DNA of 64,000 nucleotides, taken from assembly GCF_000285575.1 (NCBI RefSeq), contig NZ_HE611050.1, positions 105,668-169,667 on the forward strand, read 5' to 3'. This document shows positions 51,390 to 58,752 of this stretch, one piece after another. The stretch comes from Clostridium senegalense JC122 (GTDB taxonomy: Bacteria > Bacillota > Clostridia > Clostridiales > Clostridiaceae). Numbering within the stretch: the stretch's first letter is position 1; each line of letters opens with the position of its first letter. The notes beneath the pieces were generated by a model. It was not told the DNA's origin. It did not search any database and was given only the letters and a program-made list of their open reading frames with translations. Both the position numbers and the translations under genes were made by a program.

Positions 51390-52010
51390 TTAAGCAAATA
51401 GCGTTTTCCATTCATCTGTATGGTATGCATCAAAACACATTTTAATTTGTTCCTCATTATTCTTCTCTGTTGCAAGTTCTGGTAAATTATCCACTTCGAA
51501 ATAACCATATTCTGTTGTTTCAATATTCTCTTCAAACTGTCCACCAATTACAGAACATTGCACAAATATTTTGCAAATACCGTATGCATAGACAGGAAGA
51601 TTGTGCTTTGCTCTATCCTGAACTGCAATAATTCTGTCTGCAACCACATCCAAACCCGATTCTTCTTTTACCTCTTTTACTGTATTTTCGCCAACTGACA
51701 CATTTACATCACACCAACCACCTGGAAGTGACCATTTTCCATCATTCTCTCGAACAAGAAGAATCTTTCCATTTTCAAAAATAGATGCACGAGTTTCAAG
51801 TTTCGGTGTCTGGTATCCACTTTCATTACAAAAAATGCTTTTCACCATTCCTAAAGGAATATCCGACATATTAGATACAATTTCTGCTGATATTTCTCTA
51901 ATACGTTCATATCGTTCCTTATCATAAACATCTTTACCATATGTAAGACCTGCTTGTGCAAGACTTTGTAATTCTATCGCCCACTGTAACCATTGCTCAT
52001 TTTTATCCAT
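51390..52010 (-). CDS. Nudix hydrolase with N-terminal Nudix_N domain
   Basis: About 206 residues. The N-terminal part (WLQWAIELQSLAQAGLTYGK, DVYDKERYERIREI) is the small helical Nudix_N domain of ADP-ribose/X-linked nucleoside diphosphate hydrolases. The Nudix box GGWCDVNVSVGENTVKEVKE followed by ESG lies near residue 98. VYAYGICKIFVQCSVIGGQF completes the sheet. G+C is higher than in neighbours, suggesting recent transfer. The ATG follows AGGGGAGAATT. Confidence 0.9.
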   Translation of the reverse strand: MDKNEQWLQWAIELQSLAQAGLTYGKDVYDKERYERIREISAEIVSNMSDIPLGMVKSIFCNESGYQTPKLETRASIFENGKILLVRENDGKWSLPGGWCDVNVSVGENTVKEVKEESGLDVVADRIIAVQDRAKHNLPVYAYGICKIFVQCSVIGGQFEENIETTEYGYFEVDNLPELATEKNNEEQIKMCFDAYHTDEWKTLFA

Positions 52011-52052
52011 AATTCTCCCCTTCAAAACTCTATTTATTGAACACAATATTAT

Positions 52053-52078
52053 AATTATTATAACATATTTTGTAAATA
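52053..52078 (-). promoter_or_regulatory. Repeat-borne extended -10 promoter
   Basis: Minus strand ATTTACAAAATATGTTATAA, about 45 bases upstream of the Nudix start at 52010. Confidence 0.6.
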
Positions 52079-52248
52079 GTCTATTATTTACTCTTTAAAT
52101 ATTTTATTTCCTTTTCCCCTCTTAAATACAATTTCATAGTATTTACCTTGGAGAAAGATACTTATTAAGCTCTCCTAAAATAACATACTATTTAATTTCA
52201 AATATCATAGTTCATTAATTAGTTCGTCAAATTTTTGTATTGCGAATT

Positions 52249-52287
52249 AAAAAATACCGTATATTCATTTTTAAATAATACGGTATC
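52249..52287 (-). terminator. Cassette hairpin repeat, copy 26
   Basis: Arms AAAATACCGTATATTCA and TAAATAATACGGTAT, 65 bases past the stop at 52353. CTGCTTTATACTTTATTTTC follows as in copy 18. Confidence 0.8.
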
Positions 52288-52352
52288 TGCTTTATACTTT
52301 ATTTTCATAATATATTAATATGATCAACTACTAAACTGAATTTCATATAATT

Positions 52353-52751
52353 TTATTTGCTTTCTAATGATACTAAAGAGCCATCTATTTCTTCTGCAAC
52401 TCGGTAACCTTCTAAGAATTTTTCTTCTTGCATTTTTTGCTTAGTGACACTATATTGTTTTTCTATCTCATTTTTATCACTAACATAAATTACTAAATCT
52501 GTTGAATCGTTCACAGTTTTGATTTTTTTTATTATCATCATATTTTCAGAAAGACGTTTATCTTTTAATTGACCTATTACCATGCCGATACACATACCGA
52601 TTGGAATTCCAAAACACATTCCAAGTGCCATATTATCAGGATAAATAATCATTCCAAATATTAAACCACCTGAAACACCGAAACACATTCCAATGCTCAT
52701 ATATAGTGTCATATATTTTTCTACTTTGTTTTTTTTGTCTTTATTGTTCAT
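52353..52751 (-). CDS. Glycine-rich two-helix membrane protein
   Basis: About 132 residues: a charged start (NNKDKKNKVEKYM), two helices with repeated GMCFG-type words (YMSIGMCFGVSGGLIFGMII, ALGMCFGIPIGMCIGMVIGQ) and a soluble tail of about 60 residues. It belongs to a set of small Firmicute membrane proteins without known role. TGAGGTAACT precedes the ATG. Confidence 0.7.
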   Translation of the reverse strand: MNNKDKKNKVEKYMTLYMSIGMCFGVSGGLIFGMIIYPDNMALGMCFGIPIGMCIGMVIGQLKDKRLSENMMIIKKIKTVNDSTDLVIYVSDKNEIEKQYSVTKQKMQEEKFLEGYRVAEEIDGSLVSLESK

Positions 52752-53100
52752 AGTTACCTCACAAACTTCCAATTTATATATAGTTAACTCACATTTTATA
52801 ACTATTATAATGTAATTATTGTATATTTCTCAAATGCGTAATATTTAATTTTAAAAGAACAAATTTTAATACTTATTTCGCTTATAATTAAAATGTGAAA
52901 TAAATTTAGTTAAGCTTAATAAATCTATATCCATTCACAAATATTATTTTTTACATTATTTGTAACTTAGACTTCCCATAATCTGCAATCCTTCAAAATG
53001 TTTTCCTCATACAATAGTTTTGTAAAGAATCTATCCTTATTTTCTCTTAATTTGGGTCATTTAATGTGATTAAAATAAGCAGCATAAATTTCAAATCATT

Positions 53101-53193
53101 TTATACTTCAATTAAGTTTATATCATCTTTATTTATTATTTTCTTCATATTCTTAATCATATAAATAGTAAATGTAACACCTAAAAGAGCCTC
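53101..53193 (-). pseudogene. C-terminal membrane-protein remnant in frame after the ZmaR-like gene
   Basis: Directly after the TAG of the gene at 53194, the same frame continues EALLGVTFTIYMIKNMKKII then NKDDINLIEV to TAA at 53101-53103. This hydrophobic-basic tail does not fit the TPR end of the upstream protein and looks like a piece of another gene. The rest of the 52773-53100 gap is AT-rich without a gene. Confidence 0.4.
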
Positions 53194-54297
53194 CTAGATT
53201 TTCAACTCAGATTCAATCATTATGCTATCATCTAAATCATATAGATATTCACATAGTGGACTTGATTTTAATGATTCAATACCTTTCCACCCATTTTTCA
53301 AAGCAATTTTATAATATTTTTTTGCTTCTTCCTTATTGTTAATTTTCCAATAAGCACATGCTGCATTGTAAAATTGCCAAACAACTCCATAATTATTTTC
53401 AAATGCTCTTTTGTAAAATTCAGCTGAAAGCTTGTAATTTACTTTTCGCTTAAGATAATAATTGCCATTTATTAAATAATTAGCATATAAATTATACCAT
53501 CCAAAATATACTTTAATATTCCTTTTCTGCTCAAAGCCAACTTTTTCAGCTAATTTATAGGATGGAATATTATTATCCCAACAGTGCCAACCTATATTTT
53601 TTATATTGTTACCTTTACAATAATTTAAAGCTGCAATAACCACTTGTGTGCAATACCCTTTTTTTCTATAATCTTTTTCTGTTTCTACTCCTAGTTCACA
53701 TCTGTCTTCAACTACACAGTCAGTTATACATCTACTTACAATTCCATCATCAATTATATATACATAACCAAATCCATTTTCTAAAAAATTATCAATGGAA
53801 GACCAGTTTTCAATTATGCTTTCTCTTACATCATCAACTTCTTTTAAATTACTATCCAACAACATTTCCCTATCAATTTTTTTTACATTCTCCGATACTT
53901 CCACAATATCAAATTTACCTATTTCTAGTTCTAAATATCTTCTATCATCCTCTATTGGATATAATGAATTGAATATATCTTTAAATGAGTTCTCCCATTC
54001 CTTTGAAGAATAAAAAACCATATAATCTACATCACTTTTTTCTAGTGCTTTTTTAAAAATATCATCTTTCAATACATTATTTAACTCACAATTAAAGGCA
54101 TTATCCTTAGTATCTCCTGTGAAATACATGCCCTCTGGACTTATTAACAATGCTGCCGTTGGATTGTTTGCATCGTTAACAAAAATCCTGCCTGGATTGA
54201 TTTTATTTATAACACTAAAAATTGATAAATTATATTCTAAACCTTTAAACAAATCCGTAACCTTATTAAAATTTGATCTATTAAGTTCTACTACCAT
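53194..54297 (-). CDS. ZmaR-like GNAT acetyltransferase fused to TPR-like repeats
   Basis: The 367-residue protein has an N-terminal part typical of GNAT_acetyltran (PF12746, zwittermicin A resistance ZmaR-like): PGRIFVNDANNPTAALLISP and GMYFTGDTKD. Its acetyltransferase core is GIVSRCITDCVVEDRCELGV, EKDYRKKGYCTQVVIAALNY and SYKLAEKVGFEQKRN. About 90 C-terminal residues look like tetratricopeptide repeats (YKLSAEFYKRAFENNYGVVW, NNKEEAKKYYKIALKNGWKG). It likely acetylates an amino group of an antibiotic or other small molecule. Confidence 0.85.
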   Translation of the reverse strand: MVVELNRSNFNKVTDLFKGLEYNLSIFSVINKINPGRIFVNDANNPTAALLISPEGMYFTGDTKDNAFNCELNNVLKDDIFKKALEKSDVDYMVFYSSKEWENSFKDIFNSLYPIEDDRRYLELEIGKFDIVEVSENVKKIDREMLLDSNLKEVDDVRESIIENWSSIDNFLENGFGYVYIIDDGIVSRCITDCVVEDRCELGVETEKDYRKKGYCTQVVIAALNYCKGNNIKNIGWHCWDNNIPSYKLAEKVGFEQKRNIKVYFGWYNLYANYLINGNYYLKRKVNYKLSAEFYKRAFENNYGVVWQFYNAACAYWKINNKEEAKKYYKIALKNGWKGIESLKSSPLCEYLYDLDDSIMIESELKI

Positions 54298-54464
54298 AGT
54301 ACCTACATCCCCTCTTATTTTTCTGCTGTAAAACTATTCTCCTAGCAATAATTTCTTTATTAAAATACCCTCCAAAATTTTCTTCAAAATAATTATTCTA
54401 ACCTAGTTTTTTTATAAAAATAACAATATTTACTTTGACATTCAAGTTGCTTTGCAGTTTCTAC

Positions 54465-54645
54465 ATTAGATTATATTTATATTATACTTTTAAATTTTCA
54501 AATTTTTTGAAGAATACTGTACTCTATTCGCAACATTTATATAAACATTTTTAACAATGTCCACAGTATATTAATTTAAATTTATTTTTTCTGTACTATA
54601 GCATATTAAATTAAATAATATATAAAAGGATGACTTTTATTTGTT
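54465..54645 (-). repeat. Family-2 repeat, copy 3
   Basis: TTATATTATACTTTTAAATT, TTTTTTGAAGAATACTGTA, CATTTATATAAACATTTTTA and GCATATTAAATTAAATAATA; nearly base-for-base with 45981-46165. It precedes the ZmaR-like gene in the minus direction. Confidence 0.7.
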
Positions 54646-54680
54646 TTTATGGATTCCACGTCTTATATGTATTTCAAAGT

Positions 54681-54721
54681 AAAAACACCCCAAAATTCAA
54701 TTAATGAATAATGCGGTATTT
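54681..54721 (-). terminator. Cassette hairpin repeat, copy 27
   Basis: Arms AAAACACCCCAAAATTCA and TGAATAATGCGGTATTT, 72 bases past the stop at 54794. Confidence 0.75.
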
Positions 54722-54793
54722 GGATAAATTATTTATTTTTTCGATTTTAATATTAGTCTTGTTCCCTTACTCTGATAGAATATATACTTACCT

Positions 54794-55138
54794 TTAATAA
54801 ATGCTAAATTTTCCATTTTGAAAAACTGCAATCCCCCAATAAGCAACCAAAATAGTAATTAAATTAATTAGTGGTAATAGACTAAATATAAATGCTCTTT
54901 TATATAATTTTAATTTAAGTAAATATATTGATATTATCATTGATATTAATATAATCACTGGAGCTGAAAAATTAGATATGAAAAGTATCCATGTATAAAA
55001 ACTCTCATTTGAACCTGGAGCATCAAACATCATTGGAGAAACCATTGCTATTAATATGCTAAAAGGAAGTAGCAAGCATAGTATAATATTAATAATTCTT
55101 GTTATAATTTTAAAGATTTCATCTTCTTTTGAGTTCAT
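54794..55138 (-). CDS. Three-helix membrane protein of unknown function
   Basis: 114 residues with hydrophobic segments at about 14-34, 47-72 and 80-103 and an acidic N-terminus (NSKEDEIFKI). The ribosome site is weak (GGCGGTAAAGG). Family not recognised. Confidence 0.55.
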   Translation of the reverse strand: MNSKEDEIFKIITRIINIILCLLLPFSILIAMVSPMMFDAPGSNESFYTWILFISNFSAPVIILISMIISIYLLKLKLYKRAFIFSLLPLINLITILVAYWGIAVFQNGKFSIY

Positions 55139-55283
55139 AAATCCTTTACCGCCTTAAATTATTGTATATTTTGCCATTATCAAACATATCTATAATTTTA
55201 ACACCACATTATTCAATTTTCAATAAACATGATTTGTATTTTACCCTTGATTTTCATATCTCATAATAATTAAAGTATGACGC

Positions 55284-55323
55284 AAAAATACCGCAAATTC
55301 ACCTATGAATACTGCAGTATTTT
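55284..55323 (-). terminator. Cassette hairpin repeat, copy 28
   Basis: Arms AAAATACCGCAAATTCA and TGAATACTGCAGTATTTT, 52 bases past the YjbR gene stop; TTTAAGTTTCTTAACAAATT and GGAATTTA fill the gap as in copy 10. Confidence 0.8.
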
Positions 55324-55375
55324 AATATATTATTTATATTTACTTTTTAAGTTTCTTAACAAATTGGAATTTATA

Positions 55376-55738
55376 TTATATTTGTAAAAGTTCTTTTTGT
55401 TTCTTTTTACTGAATTTAGATAGCACTAGTTGATAAGACTTGTCTAATATGTCTTTTAATAATTCATCTGGTACATTTCCATTAAATTTAACCGAATTCC
55501 AATGTACTTTATTCATATAATATCCTGGTATAATATCCTCATATTGTTGTCTAAGAAAATCCCCTTCTGTTGGCTCCAATTTTAAAGTTATATAATAAGG
55601 TTCATCATTTTTATCTAAACAAATTGCCGCAAACATTTTATCTCCTAAGGAATAACGTATCCAATTCCAATCTTTCTGCAAGTCTTTAGACACACCACTT
55701 TTTTTTACCAAATATTCATCTATCCATTGATATTTCAT
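55376..55738 (-). CDS. MmcQ/YjbR family DNA-binding protein
   Basis: A 120-residue protein with the YjbR pattern: IRYSLGDKMFAAICLDKNDE, YYITLKLEPTEGDFLRQQYE, and GYYMNKVHWNSVKFNGNVPD. YjbR proteins have a CyaY-like fold and are proposed DNA-binding proteins; function unsettled. Its ATG overlaps the stop of the DUF3795 gene (ATGA), so both are translated together. Confidence 0.9.
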   Translation of the reverse strand: MKYQWIDEYLVKKSGVSKDLQKDWNWIRYSLGDKMFAAICLDKNDEPYYITLKLEPTEGDFLRQQYEDIIPGYYMNKVHWNSVKFNGNVPDELLKDILDKSYQLVLSKFSKKKQKELLQI

Positions 55739-56025
55739 ATAGTATCTTTGTCACTCCATTCTTTACATTGTTTAATGCGTTTTCCATTATCCCCTTGTTC
55801 CTTATCATATGCAAATTTATTAAGTAGTTCACATGTAAACTTCTCACAAGTTCCACAGTGTTCATTTCCTTTTGACTCGCAACATGATTTTACAGAACAT
55901 TTTTCTCCCCAAAATGGTTTTTGAATATTAGCACATCCACCGCACCCCATTTGCTCTCTGTACTCACAGTCACTACACAATATTCCACATCTAGATTCTA
56001 TTTTGTTAATTCCATTTTTAATCAT
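55735..56025 (-). CDS. DUF3795 cysteine-rich protein
   Basis: Ninety-six residues with eleven Cys: SRCGILCSDCEYREQMGCGG, CANIQKPFWGEKCSVKSCCE and HCGTCEKFTCELLNKF. It is shorter than the relative at 37579. Metal binding is likely. AGGGAGGATATC precedes the ATG, which sits right after the conserved cassette leader. Confidence 0.88.
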   Translation of the reverse strand: MIKNGINKIESRCGILCSDCEYREQMGCGGCANIQKPFWGEKCSVKSCCESKGNEHCGTCEKFTCELLNKFAYDKEQGDNGKRIKQCKEWSDKDTI

Positions 56026-56037
56026 GATATCCTCCCT

Positions 56038-56127
56038 ATAAAATTCTATTTATCTCTGTCTCTCATACAAATAATTTTTACTTAAGATTATTTTATTATC
56101 ATGAATCAATTATAACATATTTTGTAA
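56038..56127 (-). promoter_or_regulatory. Full leader and promoter module of the cassette repeat (copy A)
   Basis: Minus strand ATTTACAAAATATGTTATAA (56108-56127) followed by the leader with AAATTATTTGTATGAGAGAC and GAGATAAATAGAATTTTATA, which runs straight into the ribosome site of the DUF3795 gene. Confidence 0.75.
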
Positions 56128-56189
56128 ATACTTTGTTTGTTCAATTTTTAAACAACATTTTGCTTCATATTTTATTTGAATTACGACGT

Positions 56190-56230
56190 AAAAACACTGT
56201 AAAATTCAAATTTGAATAATACAGTGTTTT
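56190..56230 (-). terminator. Cassette hairpin repeat, copy 29
   Basis: Arms AAAACACTGTAAAATTCA and TGAATAATACAGTGTTTT: the C-G pair of the consensus ACCGT/ACGGT is a T-A pair here, again a paired change. 71 bases past the RidA stop. Confidence 0.85.
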
Positions 56231-56301
56231 AATAAATCGTTCGTCTTTTAGTTGTTACGTTAAATAAGAATGGTGCGAATTAGTTCAACTTTATACTTCA
56301 A

Positions 56302-56715
56302 TCATTTTGTATTATTTTCTACTACTGCTACTGCTTCAATTTCTACCAATTGATTTGTATATCCTAATACTGTAACTCCAGATAAGGTGCTTGGAACATC
56401 ATGATTACCAAATTCTTTTCTTATTGCTTCCCATGCAGTTACCAAATCTGACTGATTTTGAGATGCTACAAGAACTCTGGTATATACAACGTCTTCTAAA
56501 GTGGCCCCACCTTCCCTCAGTGCTTCCTTCAAATTCTCTACACAAAGTTTTGCCTGAAGCTCATAATCACTCAAATCGGGTACTTCTCCGTCTCTATTAA
56601 TAGGACATGCTCCCGCTAAAAATAATAAGTCCATTCCTGAAGGTATACGTCCAACGTAAGCATAATCTACTAGAGCTAAATTTGTAGAATGAATTAATGA
56701 TATTTTTTTATTCAT
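56302..56715 (-). CDS. RidA family protein (YjgF/YER057c/UK114)
   Basis: The 137-residue protein has DLLFLAGACPINRDGEVPD, LKEALREGGATLEDVVYTRV and the closing TNQLVEIEAVAVVENN. RidA deaminates reactive enamine/imine intermediates, but the family's usual Arg in the active-site loop (here in VYTRVLVAS) is needed for that, and many members do other things. AAAAGGAGAGAGTCAAA precedes the ATG. Single-gene unit. Confidence 0.9.
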   Translation of the reverse strand: MNKKISLIHSTNLALVDYAYVGRIPSGMDLLFLAGACPINRDGEVPDLSDYELQAKLCVENLKEALREGGATLEDVVYTRVLVASQNQSDLVTAWEAIRKEFGNHDVPSTLSGVTVLGYTNQLVEIEAVAVVENNTK

Positions 56716-56856
56716 TTTGACTCTCTCCTTTTGTTCTAATATCTAGGACAAGAATTACAAATTCATTTTAAAAATGAATTTTATATTTAATATCATTTTA
56801 AAGCTTCTATATTTTTTAAGAAAGATAATAATCACTTCTATATCATCTTTTACACA

Positions 56857-56889
56857 AAAGCTACCACACATTAAAAGAGTGGTAGCTTT
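56857..56889 (-). terminator. Intrinsic terminator of the CD3324-like gene
   Basis: Arms AAAGCTACCAC and GTGGTAGCTTT, 3 bases past the stop, followed on the minus strand by TTTTGTGT. This is a different terminator from the cassette hairpin. Confidence 0.85.
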
Positions 56890-56892
56890 AGC

Positions 56893-57162
56893 TTACTTAT
56901 CCTTTTTATATACAATTTTCTTAATACTACTATCTGAAAGGAAGAATTCCTCAGCCAGATTGCTAATTGATTGCCCGCCTATATATTGGTTTAATATCTT
57001 TTCATTTCTAGCTTTTAGATAATCTCGGCTTTTAGATTTTTCACCCCATCTTTTTCTCTTTTCAGGAAGGGAAGGGATGTATATATATTCACCTTGAATA
57101 TACTTTTGAATTTCTTTAATTAAATCATCTGGTAATATTCTATCAATTCTTACATATTTCAT
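56893..57162 (-). CDS. CD3324-like helix-turn-helix protein
   Basis: Eighty-nine residues: KYVRIDRILPDDLIKEIQKY, IYIPSLPEKRKRWGEKSKSR, and a C-terminal helix-turn-helix (GGQSISNLAEEFFLSDSSIK then KIVYKKDK). This matches the small CD3324-type family, common in clostridia and probably DNA binding. The ATG at 57162 follows AAGGAAGTGAGTTTT. Confidence 0.85.
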   Translation of the reverse strand: MKYVRIDRILPDDLIKEIQKYIQGEYIYIPSLPEKRKRWGEKSKSRDYLKARNEKILNQYIGGQSISNLAEEFFLSDSSIKKIVYKKDK

Positions 57163-57223
57163 AAAACTCACTTCCTTAAATTTATTATTTAATTAAGGAA
57201 ACAAAGCCTGTATATGTATGAAT

Positions 57224-57340
57224 TTATTTATGAAAAGCGACTAAATATCTATCTCTGTGCAAATTGTCGCCCAAACTCATATCTACAGACTTTGCACAGA
57301 GTATTTTAAGCATTTTTCTATCCATGAAATTAATATTCAT
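57224..57340 (-). CDS. Possible 38-residue ORF with an internal inverted repeat
   Basis: ATG at 57338-57340 follows GGGAGTGTGATATC, and the frame (NINFMDRKMLKILCAKSVD, MSLGDNLHRDRYLVAFHK) ends at TAA 57224. An 11-base inverted repeat CTCTGTGCAAA / TTTGCACAGAG (57253-57301) lies inside. It may be a real small peptide, an RNA structure, or a fragment. Confidence 0.35.
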   Translation of the reverse strand: MNINFMDRKMLKILCAKSVDMSLGDNLHRDRYLVAFHK

Positions 57341-57607
57341 GATATCACACTCCCTATTTATATTGTTTATTAAGAAGATATGCAATTTTTTACTATTTCA
57401 ATTTAACTAATGGTAATTATATCATATTTACACTGTCTTATATGGTTATTTTTGTAACAGAAGTAAAATATCTTTCCTTTTTAACACTGCATTTTTCAAT
57501 TTTCAAAGAGTATCGTTCGTATTTTATTTTCAATGGTTCTGTCGCACTTTAATTAAAATGTACATCATATCCTACTTTTATTTTTTAAGTTTAAATATGC
57601 AGTTAAT

Positions 57608-57703
57608 CTAAAAATCTAAAGCCATAATTATTTCATTTTCATCTACTTCACCTGTATGGTAAAATCCAAGCTTTGTATAGGGGTTTTTTACTGCTTTTGT
57701 TTA
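57608..57703 (-). pseudogene. C-terminal GNAT remnant
   Basis: Minus frame AVKNPYTKLGFYHTGEVDEN then EIIMALDF ends at TAG 57608-57610. YTKLGF-x-x-TGEVDENEIIM is the standard tail of diamine/ribosomal-protein GNATs. The rest is lost. Confidence 0.75.
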
Positions 57704-57712
57704 TAACTAAAA

Positions 57713-57831
57713 TTATTCAAACAACTCATTTATAATTGGTATAACATCAATTATTGGCTCTTCATAAGGATGAATTTTTCTATATCCTTTTTAGGAATAT
57801 ATATTTCTATTTTTACTTCTTTAAAATTCAT
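57713..57831 (-). pseudogene. Nif3-associated CutA/YqfO-like gene with internal deletion
   Basis: It begins with an ATG (57829-57831) and NFKEVKIEIYIPKKDIEK, then jumps frame to HPYEEPIIDVIPIINELFE and TAA at 57713-57715. These are the first and last parts of a small protein of about 100 residues related to the YqfO insert (K-I-E-I-Y-I-P and H-P-Y-E-E-P). Roughly 60-70 codons between are missing. Confidence 0.7.
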
Positions 57832-58026
57832 GTTAGTATTATCCTTTTTCTAATTGTACAAGTAATTTAATCTAGCTTATTTATTAACTATTACATTATA
57901 AAATACTAAAGTATTTTATAATGTTCCAAATATGTGCGTAAAGCTGATCCATTTTATTTCAATAAAATATATTTCTTTTAATTTATTACTACATTATTAC
58001 TTTTCAACACTATAATTTTGGAGTTT

Positions 58027-58752
58027 TTAGGCTTTTCTAAGTATTATATGATTATAAAATGCAATATTAATATATTCCTTTATATCTGATACTTTCATTT
58101 CAAGTTTGTACATTTTTTCTTGCCAATCCTGTCCATACTTTACATCATTATTTTGTTGTAATCCCCAAAATGTTCTAACTCCAAGTATTTTTTCAATACT
58201 AATATCCTTATTCCCTATCCACTGCTTGATGTCACTTATATTATAATAATTTACTTCTCCAAAATTTATAACTTTAACTCTTCCACCATCTAGTAAATAT
58301 ATCGCTTCATCTAAATTATTTTCAAAAACAGCTTTTTGCATTATCCTACCTACATGATTATGCTTTACTATGGATATTATCCCATTAGTTTTAAGAACTC
58401 GATAGAATTCTTTAAATATATCTTTTCTATCCTTTGCATATTCAAAAACATTATGACATACTATAACATCAAAGGATTCATCTTTCTGCTGTTTTAAAAT
58501 TTCTATATCTCCAAACATTTGTTCATATACATTTTCATCTATTCTCATTTTTATCATATCTTTATTAGGTTCTATGGCAACTACCTCATTGTCTTTCGCT
58601 AAGTGATTTGCTGTAACTCCTAACCCACTACCAAAATCAAGAATTTTTACACCATTTTTTATAGGCATTTGCTCCCATACAATTCTATAAAATAACAACC
58701 ACCATGGTTCTTTTAAATTTTCAGCATATGTTTTCAAATCATTATTTATCAT
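58027..58752 (-). CDS. Class I SAM-dependent methyltransferase
   Basis: The 241-residue protein has VKILDFGSGLGVTANHLAK (motif I, near residue 38), VVAIEPNKDMIKMRI, a post-motif FDVIVCHNVFEYAKDRKDIF and GIISIVKHNHVGRIM, as in UbiE/CmoM-like enzymes. It overlaps the end of the nitrilase-like gene by 11 bases, implying translational coupling; the two may modify the same small molecule. Confidence 0.88.
   Translation of the reverse strand: MINNDLKTYAENLKEPWWLLFYRIVWEQMPIKNGVKILDFGSGLGVTANHLAKDNEVVAIEPNKDMIKMRIDENVYEQMFGDIEILKQQKDESFDVIVCHNVFEYAKDRKDIFKEFYRVLKTNGIISIVKHNHVGRIMQKAVFENNLDEAIYLLDGGRVKVINFGEVNYYNISDIKQWIGNKDISIEKILGVRTFWGLQQNNDVKYGQDWQEKMYKLEMKVSDIKEYINIAFYNHIILRKA

Noticed and set aside
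53646-54331. Three plus-strand ORFs across the ZmaR-like gene
   Set aside because: All are antisense to a gene with a clear acetyl-CoA motif and good start; none has a ribosome site or family match.
1266-56230. Hairpin copies as a CRISPR array
   Set aside because: Copies are hundreds to thousands of bases apart with genes between them, and no cas gene is present.
1266-56230. Hairpin copies as canonical integron attC sites
   Set aside because: No GTTRRRY/RYYYAAC core pairs, no extrahelical-base pattern I could recognise, units have their own promoters, and no integron integrase is in the window. Only the analogy to an array is kept.
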